Shown: positions 1-8,343, counted from the first letter of the stretch. The stretch: DNA of 33,816 nt from Treponema sp. (GCA_031280125.1 JAITHE010000094.1:1-33816); one strand, 5' to 3'. Notes: generated by a model from the sequence alone, not told the origin. Numbers and translations: made by a program.

Positions 1-10
1 GAAAAAAAGG

Positions 11-184
11 ATGGAAAAAATAAAAAACAAAGAGATAAAACTTGATTTATTTAAATTCACGGCTGAAATAAAGGAATGTTTAATAAAACATATAATAACA
101 TATGATAAAGAAACGGAAAAATATTTTAAAGAAGGGAAGGAGAAGAAAAAGAGGAAATGGACAGCCCAGCCCCGCAGCACATAA
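11..184 (+). CDS. Small AT-rich hypothetical ORF, possibly 5' truncated by the window edge (MEKIKNKEIKLDLFKFTAEIKECLIKHIITYDKETEKYFKEGKEKKKRKWTAQPRST)
   Basis: Read by eye in the frame starting at 11; open to TAA at 182-184. Not in the ORF track because it is shorter than 60 aa. Its stop lies inside the structured element that follows. Confidence 0.4.
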   Translation: MEKIKNKEIKLDLFKFTAEIKECLIKHIITYDKETEKYFKEGKEKKKRKWTAQPRST

Positions 185-334
185 CATACGGTACACGCTT
201 CGGCGGGGATAGGCCCCGCCTTCGGGGTTCACTGCGCCTAGGTCATGGCCTGCGGCCATTCCCACGGCTTCGTTCACCCACATTGCGGGCCGCCCGGTTA
301 GCGGCCCGCAACGTCGTATACCTAAAACGTTATG
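180..334 (+). repeat. attC-like / multi-hairpin imperfect inverted-repeat element
   Basis: Outer arms CATAAC (180-185)/GTTATG (329-334). Inner arms GGTACACG (190-197)/CGTATACC (315-322) pair at 7 of 8 positions, separated from the outer arms by short unpaired spacers. Internal hairpins include TTGCGGGCCGC(283-293)/GCGGCCCGCAA(301-311). Confidence 0.4.
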
Positions 335-389
335 CGAAATAAAAACCCAAATTTACGGAAAATATAAACGCCGCCATCCGTGGCGGCGT
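329..389 (+). repeat. Left arm of an inverted repeat bracketing the 452-1024 gene: GTTATGCGAAATAAAAACCC plus hairpin ACGCCGCCA-tccg-TGGCGGCGT
   Basis: 329-348 matches the reverse complement of 1066-1085 at 19 of 20 positions; hairpin at 368-389. Confidence 0.7.
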
Positions 390-451
390 AAAAACCATTG
401 ACTTAAATAAAACATTAGTTTATAATAACCATATTTATTGGGGGAAATACA

Positions 452-1024
452 TTGGACAATAAATGGTTTTCATATAAAAATATCCCAAATTCTCTGTTCT
501 TATTAAGGATGCTGCTTGTTTTGCCGTTTATACTAATAATTTATGATATTTTTGTTTATGAATGTACAAAAAACTTAGGTTTAGTGATTATTTTCTTCAC
601 GATAATAGTATCTGATATTGCCGATGGTTATTTGGCAAGAAAATTAAAATGTACATCAAAAGCGGGAGCAAAATTGGATGTAATTTCAGACACGGTATAT
701 ACAATTTTATCATTAACGGCTTTCGCGTATTTTAAAATTATTCCCGCATGGTTTATTTTTGTTATGATATTAAAGTTAATTGAATTTATTGTAACATCAA
801 AATTAATGAAAGAAAAACAAAATTCTGAAAAAGAAATGATTTTTGACAAAATGGGCAAAATGTCAGTTTGTATTGTGATGTTATTGCCGGGAATATTTGT
901 ATTTAGGTGTATAATAATAGATTATAAAATGGTAATGAATGTAACAATATACATTATAACAACAATGCTAATAATATCGTTTATAAATAGAATAAAAACA
1001 ACAATAGAATATATAAAAATATAA
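452..1024 (+). CDS. CDP-alcohol phosphatidyltransferase family membrane protein
   Basis: Contains the full motif D-x2-DG-x2-AR-x8-G-x3-D-x3-D (DIADGYLARKLKCTSKAGAKLDVISD); hydrophobic segments; TTG start preceded by GGGGGAAA. Confidence 0.85.
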   Translation: MDNKWFSYKNIPNSLFLLRMLLVLPFILIIYDIFVYECTKNLGLVIIFFTIIVSDIADGYLARKLKCTSKAGAKLDVISDTVYTILSLTAFAYFKIIPAWFIFVMILKLIEFIVTSKLMKEKQNSEKEMIFDKMGKMSVCIVMLLPGIFVFRCIIIDYKMVMNVTIYIITTMLIISFINRIKTTIEYIKI

Positions 1025-1034
1025 ATGAAGAGAA

Positions 1035-1085
1035 CGCCCGCCGTCCATGGCGGGCGCTTCGTAAGGGGTTTTTACTTCGCATAAC
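1035..1085 (-). repeat. Right arm of the inverted repeat: hairpin CGCCCGCC-gtccat-GGCGGGCG plus GGGTTTTTACTTCGCATAAC
   Basis: 1066-1085 is the reverse complement of 329-348 (19/20), and a similar GC-rich hairpin lies on the gene-proximal side. Confidence 0.7.
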
Positions 1086-1147
1086 AGGTCTGTTTACGCT
1101 GCGCCCGCAGTAGGCGGCTTGGTCTTTGCTGCGCAAAGCCCTCTACC

Positions 1148-1672
1148 TTGAAGGCGCACGGGGCGCGGCAGCTTATCGGGTTCGACATGAAGCACGTGTA
1201 CCTTTTAGGGCAAAAACACTACGCCTTGTGCGCCGTAGACCCCTACAACAAAGAGGCGGCGATACACGCCGCCGCCTCCCCCTCAAGCCGGAACGCCAAA
1301 ACCGCCTTGAAAAAGGCGGCTGCCCGCTTCGGAAAGGACATTACCGTGGTCAATGACAACGGCAGTGAGAACATGAAGGACGCCGAGAGCTATCTCGCCT
1401 CCCTGGACAGTACCCGGTACTGGACGCAGCCCACATCCCCCAAGGAAAAACCCTTTGTGGAGCGGCTCATCGGTACGCTTCAGCGGGAATGCCTTGATTA
1501 TCATTATGAACCGATGAACGTTGGGGAACTGACGGTAGACGTTGACGCGTGGCTGGATACATATCATTTTTACCGCCCCCATGAATCCCTGAACTTCTTG
1601 ACTCCGGCGGAGTTTTCCGCCACAGTGGGGCTATCCATTCCCAGAGCGCCGCCATATGGCGCAGTGTCCTAA
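1148..1672 (+). pseudogene. Truncated IS transposase, rve/DDE integrase core (IS481/IS3-like), N-terminal HTH region missing
   Basis: Motifs VDPYNKEAA, VNDNGSEN, PFVERLIGTLQREC and HESLNFLTPAEF typical of a DDE integrase core; no upstream HTH-encoding ORF in frame. Confidence 0.75.
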
Positions 1673-1738
1673 AGGTAGTGAGTACGGACATGGCGGTTGA
1701 CGCTTCCCGGCACGTGTGGCAGGATGTAAAAAATCCCC

Positions 1739-2659
1739 ATGAAACAAACCCTGGTCATAGGTTCATCGGTGATGGACGTTATCCTTAACATTTCCCATCT
1801 TCCCCGGCGGGGCGAGGACATCAACCTTGTTTCGTCGGCCTACCGTCTGGGGGGCTGCGCCTACAATGTCTACAAAACCCTGGGCCGTTTTGAAAGTTCA
1901 GCCCGGCTTTGTTCCCCTGTGGGTTCCGGCGTTTATGGCCGCATGGTCCGGGAATGTTTTGCCCAGGAAGGGATCGTCCCCCTGGTGGAACTGGACGAAG
2001 AAAACGGCTGCTGTTACTGCCTGGTGGAGCTGGACGGGGAGCGGACTTTTTTGTCCCACCACGGGGCGGAATACCGTTTTTCCCGTTCCTGGATGAACGG
2101 TGTTGATCATGCCGGGGTGGACAGCATCTTTATCTGCGGCATTGACGTGGAAGATCCCACAGGAAACGAAATAGTCTCTTATGTCTGTGAACATCCTGAA
2201 CTGGAACTCTACTTTGCCCCCGGTCCCCGGATCATGTACATTGCCCCGGACCGCATGGAAGCCATTCTGGATCGCCGCCCGGTCCTGCACCTCAACGAAG
2301 CGGAGGCCCGCTCCTATGCGGGGTACATCACCGCCATCGCCGGAAAAGCGGGCGCGCCGCCGGCGGCCGGACCCGTGCCGGATGTGGAAGAAGCGGCGGC
2401 TATCCTCTCGGAACAGACCGGCAACACGGTGGTGATTACCCTGGGGAAACAGGGCTGTTATTACCATGGCGGCCCGCACAATCCGGGCCCGGACCGGGGA
2501 TTGGTTCCCGGTTTTCCCGCCACCGTCATTAATACTATTGGCGCCGGGGATGCCCATTGCGGCGCCCTCATGGCATCACTTAAAGAGGGAAAGGATCTTC
2601 GTAAAGCCTGCGAGACGGCCAACCGGACAGGGGCCGCCGTGGTGAGCCGAGAAGCCTGA
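1739..2659 (+). CDS. PfkB-family carbohydrate kinase
   Basis: N-terminal VIGSSVMDVILNISHLPRRGEDI and C-terminal signature TIGAGDAHCGALMASLKEG. Confidence 0.88.
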   Translation: MKQTLVIGSSVMDVILNISHLPRRGEDINLVSSAYRLGGCAYNVYKTLGRFESSARLCSPVGSGVYGRMVRECFAQEGIVPLVELDEENGCCYCLVELDGERTFLSHHGAEYRFSRSWMNGVDHAGVDSIFICGIDVEDPTGNEIVSYVCEHPELELYFAPGPRIMYIAPDRMEAILDRRPVLHLNEAEARSYAGYITAIAGKAGAPPAAGPVPDVEEAAAILSEQTGNTVVITLGKQGCYYHGGPHNPGPDRGLVPGFPATVINTIGAGDAHCGALMASLKEGKDLRKACETANRTGAAVVSREA

Positions 2660-2797
2660 CCAAGCCTGTTAGTTTTTGAACAACTTAGACCCGGGCAGGG
2701 CTATCCTGGGTTTTGGCGAAACGTAACAGGTTATACCCTGTCAGGAACTGTAGAAAACCGGTGACGCTGAATTTTCAACCTACAGTCCGTCTGGCCC

Positions 2798-2827
2798 TTG
2801 ACATCTGTTCATTTTCTATACTAGAAT
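2798..2827 (+). promoter_or_regulatory. Putative sigma70 promoter TTGACA-N18-TAGAAT upstream of the SBP operon
   Basis: TTGACA at 2798-2803 and TAGAAT at 2822-2827, just before the ATG at 2836. Confidence 0.5.
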
Positions 2828-2835
2828 TATAAAAA

Positions 2836-3876
2836 ATGAACAGGGGCATTACCATGTTTCCACAAAAAGGCGCGCCCCGGAGGGGTGCGATTCCTATGGG
2901 CCTTGCAGCAACAGTGGTCCTGGCATTGATTGCTTCCTGCGGAAAAGGGACTCCCGGTAACTCCGGCAGTACACGGATTATCATCTATACCAGTACCGAA
3001 GATTTCAGGACCGAACACATGCAGGGACTCTTGAAAGAAAAGTTTCCCGGTTACGATATTGTCTTGGAAATACTTTCCACGGGGAACCATGCCGCCAAGA
3101 TCAAGGCCGAGGGAACCGCCACCGAGGCCGATATCCTCCTGAACCTGGAAACAGGTTATATGGAAACCCTCCAGGACTTCTTCGCGGACCTTTCGTCTTT
3201 CGACACATCTCCGTTCCTCCCCGGTACGGTTCTCCCATCAAAAAAGTTCCTGCCCTGGGACAAATCATCCGGGGCCATTGTTATTAACCGGCAAAAGCTG
3301 GCCGATCTGGGCCTTCCTGTTCCCGGTTCCTACCGGGACCTGCTCAACCCTGCTTACAGAGGGCTTATCTCCATGCCCAACCCTAAAAGTTCCGGTACAG
3401 GGTATATGTTTCTGGTCAGCCTGGTCAACGCCTGGGGTGAAGATGCCGCCTTTGACTACTTTGACGGATTGGCAGAAAATATCCTCCAGTTTACTACCTC
3501 CGGTTCCGGCCCGGTGAACGCTCTCATCCAGGGCGAAGTGGTCATTGGCCTGGGAATGACCCTAACGGCCACCCAGGCAATCAACAGCCGGAATATCCCC
3601 CTGGGGATGATCTTTTTTAAAGAGGGAGCGCCCAGCATTACCACTGGCATGGCGATCATTAAAGGCAAAGAAACCCGGCCCGCCGTCCGGGAAGTGTTTG
3701 AATTTGCCATGACCACCCTGCTCAGGGAAGATAAGGAACTTTTCTGCCCGGAACCAATCTTCAAAAACCAGCCCAACAATATTCCCAACTACCCCAAGGA
3801 TATTCCCTATGCGGACATGGCTGGGGTTTATGATCAAGAACGAAAGGCCCGGCTGCTGGAACGGTGGAAGTATTAG
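2836..3876 (+). CDS. ABC transporter extracellular substrate-binding lipoprotein (Fe3+/phosphonate-type class)
   Basis: Lipobox-like ALIASC; SBP fold cues (IIIYTSTEDFR, ADILLNLETGYMETL, GAIVINRQKLADLGLPVPGSYRDL); adjacent ABC ATPase and permease. Confidence 0.85.
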   Translation: MNRGITMFPQKGAPRRGAIPMGLAATVVLALIASCGKGTPGNSGSTRIIIYTSTEDFRTEHMQGLLKEKFPGYDIVLEILSTGNHAAKIKAEGTATEADILLNLETGYMETLQDFFADLSSFDTSPFLPGTVLPSKKFLPWDKSSGAIVINRQKLADLGLPVPGSYRDLLNPAYRGLISMPNPKSSGTGYMFLVSLVNAWGEDAAFDYFDGLAENILQFTTSGSGPVNALIQGEVVIGLGMTLTATQAINSRNIPLGMIFFKEGAPSITTGMAIIKGKETRPAVREVFEFAMTTLLREDKELFCPEPIFKNQPNNIPNYPKDIPYADMAGVYDQERKARLLERWKY

Positions 3877-3909
3877 TACCCTGGGCAGCCAAATTGGAGC
3901 AGACAGGCA

Positions 3910-4722
3910 ATGTCCAGCAAACTTGAAGTTAAAAACCTGGTCCAGGTTTTTAACAAACAGGAAATTCTCCACGGCCTTACTTTTACCGTAAAAGACGGGG
4001 AATTCCTTTCCATTTTGGGGCCTTCGGGCTGCGGTAAGACAACGATCCTCCGTATCCTTGTGGGACTGCTCCGCCCAAGCGGGGGAGCCATCCTGAAAGA
4101 CGGGAAAGATATTACGGCCCTTCCCGCTTCCCGGCGTAACATGGGTATTGTCTTCCAAAACTACGCCTTGTTCCAGAACATGACAGTTCTGGGTAATGTG
4201 GAATACGCCCTTAAGTTCCACCGGGAACTTAAGGGTTCTTCCCGGTCCAGGGCGGAAAGTATTATTGAGCAGGTGGGCCTTACGGAACATATCCGTAAAA
4301 AGCCCCACAGACTTTCCGGCGGGCAGCAGCAACGGGTGGCCATTGCCCGGACCCTGGCGATGAACCCGGAAATAATACTTTTTGATGAACCCATGTCTGC
4401 CCTGGATGCCGCCACCCGGCTTTTGCTCCGGGATGAAATCAAGGAAATTCAGAAAAAATTTCACTCCACCATGATCTACATTACCCACGATCAGGAAGAG
4501 GCATTTACCCTTTCGGACAGGATCATGGTGATGGACCATGGGCTTATCCATCAGATCGATACCCCGGAGAATATCGTAAAAAATCCCGCCAATGATTTTG
4601 TTCAGGACTTTGTGATCAACAATCTGCGGCGAAAAATCGGCTTTCTGGCAAAGTACATCAATGCCTCGGGGCAGACCATAACGGGGCGGCACACTCCAGA
4701 ACCAGGTCCATGGAACGGCTAA
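3910..4722 (+). CDS. ABC transporter ATP-binding protein
   Basis: Walker A GPSGCGKTT, signature LSGGQQQRVAIAR, Walker B EIILFDEPMSALD, H-loop ITHDQEEA. Confidence 0.95.
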   Translation: MSSKLEVKNLVQVFNKQEILHGLTFTVKDGEFLSILGPSGCGKTTILRILVGLLRPSGGAILKDGKDITALPASRRNMGIVFQNYALFQNMTVLGNVEYALKFHRELKGSSRSRAESIIEQVGLTEHIRKKPHRLSGGQQQRVAIARTLAMNPEIILFDEPMSALDAATRLLLRDEIKEIQKKFHSTMIYITHDQEEAFTLSDRIMVMDHGLIHQIDTPENIVKNPANDFVQDFVINNLRRKIGFLAKYINASGQTITGRHTPEPGPWNG

Positions 4723-6290
4723 ATTCTGCCCCGCTGTACAAGCTTCTTCTGGGGGCTTTTCTCATAGTTTCCCTGATCTTTCCCTTGGGAAGCATGATCT
4801 TTAACATAGCCGGAACAGACATTAGGGCGGTGGTTTCCCTGCCCCAGTTTAGGGATGCCCTTAACCACTCGATCATGGCTACCGTTACCGGGACGATCAT
4901 CTCTATTATTTTTGCATGGTTTTTTGCCATGGCGGTGATCCGCAGCCGCATGCCCTTCCGCAGTGTTTTTGCCGTCCTGGGAACGGCGCCCATGCTGATC
5001 CCTTCAATCTCCCATGGTATGGGGCTGGTCCTCCTGCTCGGTTCCAATGGCATCCTTACCCGTCTTTTTAACCTGTCCCGGCCCATCTACGGTTTCTGGG
5101 GTATCGTGGCAGGCTCGGTACTTTACGCCTTTCCCGTGGCTTTTCTTATGCTGGCGGATATTCTGGCTTATGAAGACGGCTCTCCCTACGAGGCCGCCAC
5201 GGTACTGGGGATCCCAAAAAACAGACAGTTTCTGGCCATCACCTTTCCCTATCTGCGAAAGCCGCTGGTTTCGGTAATTTTTGCCGTCTTTACCCTCATT
5301 TTTACCGATTACGGCGTTCCCCTGATGATCGGCGGCAGGTACAGCACACTGCCGGTACTGATGTATCAAGAGGTGATCGGCCTCCTCAATTTCAGCCGGG
5401 GCAGCGTGATTGGTTCCTTCCTCCTTATTCCCGCCCTGGCGGCTTTTCTTTTTGATTTATTAAACAGGGACCGGGGAAACCAAAACTTTACCTTCCAGAG
5501 AAAAAGCGTCTCCGGCAGGGTTTTAAGGGATATGGCGGCTATGATATACGCCGCAGTAATCTGCATCATCATCGCCCTGCCCCTGGGGATGTTCGCCGTG
5601 TTGACCTTTATCAACAATTATCCCACAGATATGGCCTTTTCCTTGGCCAATATTGCTCGGACCATGAACCTGGGGGCGGGACGCTATCTGGTCAATTCGG
5701 TTATCATCGCCCTGGCCGTTTCTGTACTGGGAACGGTCCTATCTTACGCCATTGCCTATTTTACTGCCCGAAGCCCCGGCCATATCTCTTCCAGGATACT
5801 CCATCTGGTCTCCATCACATCCCTGGCAGTACCAGGATTGGTGCTGGGTATTTCCTATGTGTTTTTTTTCAAGGGTTCCCTTCTTTATGGCTCCCTGGCT
5901 ATGTTAGTTTTGGTTAATATTATCCACTTCATGGCCTCCCCTTACCTTATGGCTTACAACTCCCTGGGCAAGCTTAATGCCAACCTGGAGGATGTGGGCC
6001 TAACATTGGGGGTGGGACGTTTTTTTATTCTCCGGGATGTGATTATCCCCCAGACCCGGATTACTATTCTGGAAATGGCCTCTTATTTCTTTGTCAATTC
6101 CATGATGACGATCTCCGCGGTATCCTTCCTTGGTACGATACGAAACAAACCTGTATCCTTGCTGATAACCCAGTTTGAAGCCCAGCTTTTTCTGGAAGGG
6201 GCTGCCTTTGTCTCCACCCTGATCCTTGGCTGTAATTTAACGGTAAAACTGGCAGTATATTTCCTTAAAAAGAGGCTCGCCGCTGAATGA
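4710..6290 (+). CDS. ABC transporter permease, duplicated (FbpB/ThiP-like fused) inner-membrane protein
   Basis: 526 aa, two hydrophobic permease halves with EAA-like loops (EAATVLGIPKNRQFLAITFPYLRK; EDVGLTLGVGRFFILRDVIIPQ); overlaps the ATPase ORF. Confidence 0.9.
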   Translation: MERLNSAPLYKLLLGAFLIVSLIFPLGSMIFNIAGTDIRAVVSLPQFRDALNHSIMATVTGTIISIIFAWFFAMAVIRSRMPFRSVFAVLGTAPMLIPSISHGMGLVLLLGSNGILTRLFNLSRPIYGFWGIVAGSVLYAFPVAFLMLADILAYEDGSPYEAATVLGIPKNRQFLAITFPYLRKPLVSVIFAVFTLIFTDYGVPLMIGGRYSTLPVLMYQEVIGLLNFSRGSVIGSFLLIPALAAFLFDLLNRDRGNQNFTFQRKSVSGRVLRDMAAMIYAAVICIIIALPLGMFAVLTFINNYPTDMAFSLANIARTMNLGAGRYLVNSVIIALAVSVLGTVLSYAIAYFTARSPGHISSRILHLVSITSLAVPGLVLGISYVFFFKGSLLYGSLAMLVLVNIIHFMASPYLMAYNSLGKLNANLEDVGLTLGVGRFFILRDVIIPQTRITILEMASYFFVNSMMTISAVSFLGTIRNKPVSLLITQFEAQLFLEGAAFVSTLILGCNLTVKLAVYFLKKRLAAE

Positions 6291-7258
6291 CGCTAACAAG
6301 ACCTCATTTTGAACTGCTTGCCCTGCTGGAATCGATTCACCGCGGAAATGGGGAAATGAAAATGACCCAGCGGGCCATGGCAAAACAGACCGGCCTTTCC
6401 GTGGGAACCATTAATAAAGCCTTGACCCAACTGGACGAAGAGGGGTGTACGAAAAAAAGCCGCATCACTCCCGGGGGCATCAAAGCCCTGGAACCCTACC
6501 GGGTCAAACGGGCGGTTTTTATCGCCGCGGGATTCGGATCCCGGCTGGCACCCATCACCCTGGATACCCCCAAACCGCTGATCAAAGTCAAGGGAAAGCG
6601 AATCATTGACACCCTGTTGGATGCGGCCGCCGCCGCGGAAATTGAAGAGACAGTTATTGTCCGGGGCTATTTAGGAGAACAGTTTGATCAGCTCCTCCAC
6701 AAGTACCCGGGCATCAAATTTCTGGAAAATCCTTTTTATAATGAGTCCAACAATATTTCCTCCGTCATGTGCGTCCGAGGCATTCTTAAAAACGCCTATG
6801 TACTGGAGTCGGATCTATACCTGAATAACCCGGCGCTGATCGCCAAATACCAGTACGCCAGCAATTACCTGGGGGTTCCGGCAGCGCTTACCGACGACTG
6901 GTGTTTTGAAACCAGAAACGGCTGTATTTCCCGGCTTAAGGTGGGAGGGGAAAACTGCCATCATATGTTCGGTATTTCCTATTGGAATGAAAAGGACGGC
7001 GGCAAGCTGGCGGAACATATCAAAGCGGTGTATGAAATGCCCGGCGGCAAGGACCGTTACTGGGATCAGGTGGCGCTGGAACACTTCATCAAAGAGTACA
7101 ACATAGAAGTGCGAGAATGCGATTTTGCAGACATCATCGAAATCGATACATTCAGCGACCTAAAAAAAATCGATCCCTCCTATCAGCATGAGGGCGTTTC
7201 ACGTGAAACACTCTCCCCCCGGCAACGGCGTTTTGCAGCGCTGCCTAATACTCAATAA
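6287..7258 (+). CDS. Winged-HTH / nucleotidyltransferase (LicC/PntC-like sugar or headgroup cytidylyltransferase)
   Basis: N-terminal wHTH (TQRAMAKQTGLSVGTINKALTQLDEEG) followed by NTP_transferase motif AVFIAAGFGSRLAPITLDTPKPLIKVKG; overlaps the permease stop. Confidence 0.85.
   Translation: MTLTRPHFELLALLESIHRGNGEMKMTQRAMAKQTGLSVGTINKALTQLDEEGCTKKSRITPGGIKALEPYRVKRAVFIAAGFGSRLAPITLDTPKPLIKVKGKRIIDTLLDAAAAAEIEETVIVRGYLGEQFDQLLHKYPGIKFLENPFYNESNNISSVMCVRGILKNAYVLESDLYLNNPALIAKYQYASNYLGVPAALTDDWCFETRNGCISRLKVGGENCHHMFGISYWNEKDGGKLAEHIKAVYEMPGGKDRYWDQVALEHFIKEYNIEVRECDFADIIEIDTFSDLKKIDPSYQHEGVSRETLSPRQRRFAALPNTQ
7195..7210. promoter_or_regulatory. parS-like site cGTTTCACGTGAAACa (15/16 match to TGTTTCACGTGAAACA)
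   Basis: 14-bp perfect palindrome GTTTCACGTGAAAC at 7196-7209, inside the 3' end of the nucleotidyltransferase CDS. Confidence 0.75.
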
Positions 7259-7646
7259 TTAGCCGGCGCCGGACCCGTTCTGTTTTTGTATCGCAGAGGT
7301 CTACCCGGATCTTGTTGCCTTCAAAGGCAGGCATATAGGCAAAAAGGCCCCCGCCGGAAGTTCCCGCTGTTTCCTGAATGATAATGCTCCTAAACACTCC
7401 GTTCTTACCCAGATCATCAAAACTTTCCAGTTTGATCCGCTCGGCGGCACCGCTTTTTCTGTAGAGGGTGATCTCCCAGGATTGGGTTTCATCATTCACC
7501 ACAAGTTCCGCCCGCGCATACTGACTGGAGGTCTGCTTACCACTGACCAGGTACGAGGACACCCTAAATTGTATGGGAGCAGGCTGGGCAAACAGCAGCC
7601 CTCCGCAGATCCAGAGGATCATGGTAAAAACGGGTTTTTTCCTCAT
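7245..7646 (-). CDS. Small secreted hypothetical protein
   Basis: Signal-peptide-like N-terminus MRKKPVFTMILWICGGLLFAQ; convergent with the upstream operon. Confidence 0.6.
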   Translation of the reverse strand: MRKKPVFTMILWICGGLLFAQPAPIQFRVSSYLVSGKQTSSQYARAELVVNDETQSWEITLYRKSGAAERIKLESFDDLGKNGVFRSIIIQETAGTSGGGLFAYMPAFEGNKIRVDLCDTKTERVRRRLIIEY

Positions 7647-7730
7647 AATAAACTAAACCTCCTTTACTTTTTTCGGCATATCATAAAGAAACATTACCCG
7701 CCATACCCGCCGGCAGACCGGACCGGCTGT

Positions 7731-7746
7731 TGTTTCACGTGAAACA
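7731..7746. promoter_or_regulatory. parS-like site TGTTTCACGTGAAACA (16/16), within the 24-bp perfect palindrome CTGTTGTTTCACGTGAAACAACAG (7727-7750)
   Basis: Read directly; matches the conserved bacterial ParB-binding consensus TGTTNCACGTGAAACA. Confidence 0.85.
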
Positions 7747-7878
7747 ACAGGGCCACCCAGCAAGCAGGGTTGTCTGAAAGCCCTGGTTTTGGGACAACTT
7801 CCTTATTGCCCTAAAGTGTCCTTGCTTTTTTCCGGCGTTTCAATCATAGTATTCCTAATACAATAATATTATGGAGGA

Positions 7879-8343
7879 ATGATCATGAAAAGAGTTTCTG
7901 TTCGGCTGATTATCCCGCTTGTCTTTGGTCTTGCCGCCTGCGGCGGTACACCGGCTCCCGCGCCGGTTGCCGATCTTCCAGAGCCTCCCGCACAGCCTGC
8001 ACCTGAGGCGCCCAGGGAGGGAATTATTCTTGACGGAGCCGATCGTTACACGGTAGTTAGGGGTGATACCCTGGCTGAAATAGCCGCCGGAAAGTACGGC
8101 AGACCCAACATGTATTACTTTCCGCTTATCCATCTGGGAAACACCGAAATTATACAAGACCCCGACGTGATTGAAGTTGGATCGGTCCTTACCATCCCCA
8201 ATCTTCAGCGGAACCTGGATAACCCCGGTGCAACGCGGACCCTTAAAACGGGGATGCTTAATACTTCGTCCCAGTACGAAAGGCAAAGCAAACCCAAGGC
8301 GGCGGCAACCCTCAGGCAGTTGGCCGACAAACTGCCCAAATAA
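7879..8343 (+). CDS. LysM-domain lipoprotein
   Basis: Lipobox-like GLAAC; LysM motif DRYTVVRGDTLAEIAAGKYG...DPDVIEVGSVLTIP. Confidence 0.85.
   Translation: MIMKRVSVRLIIPLVFGLAACGGTPAPAPVADLPEPPAQPAPEAPREGIILDGADRYTVVRGDTLAEIAAGKYGRPNMYYFPLIHLGNTEIIQDPDVIEVGSVLTIPNLQRNLDNPGATRTLKTGMLNTSSQYERQSKPKAAATLRQLADKLPK

Noticed and set aside
3562-4692. Long minus-strand ORF of 376 aa
   Set aside because: Antisense to a clearly recognisable SBP/ATPase pair; typical spurious ORF in GC-biased coding DNA. Other long antisense ORFs (16590-17675, 1898-2557, 30213-31049, 31556-32566) are rejected on the same grounds.
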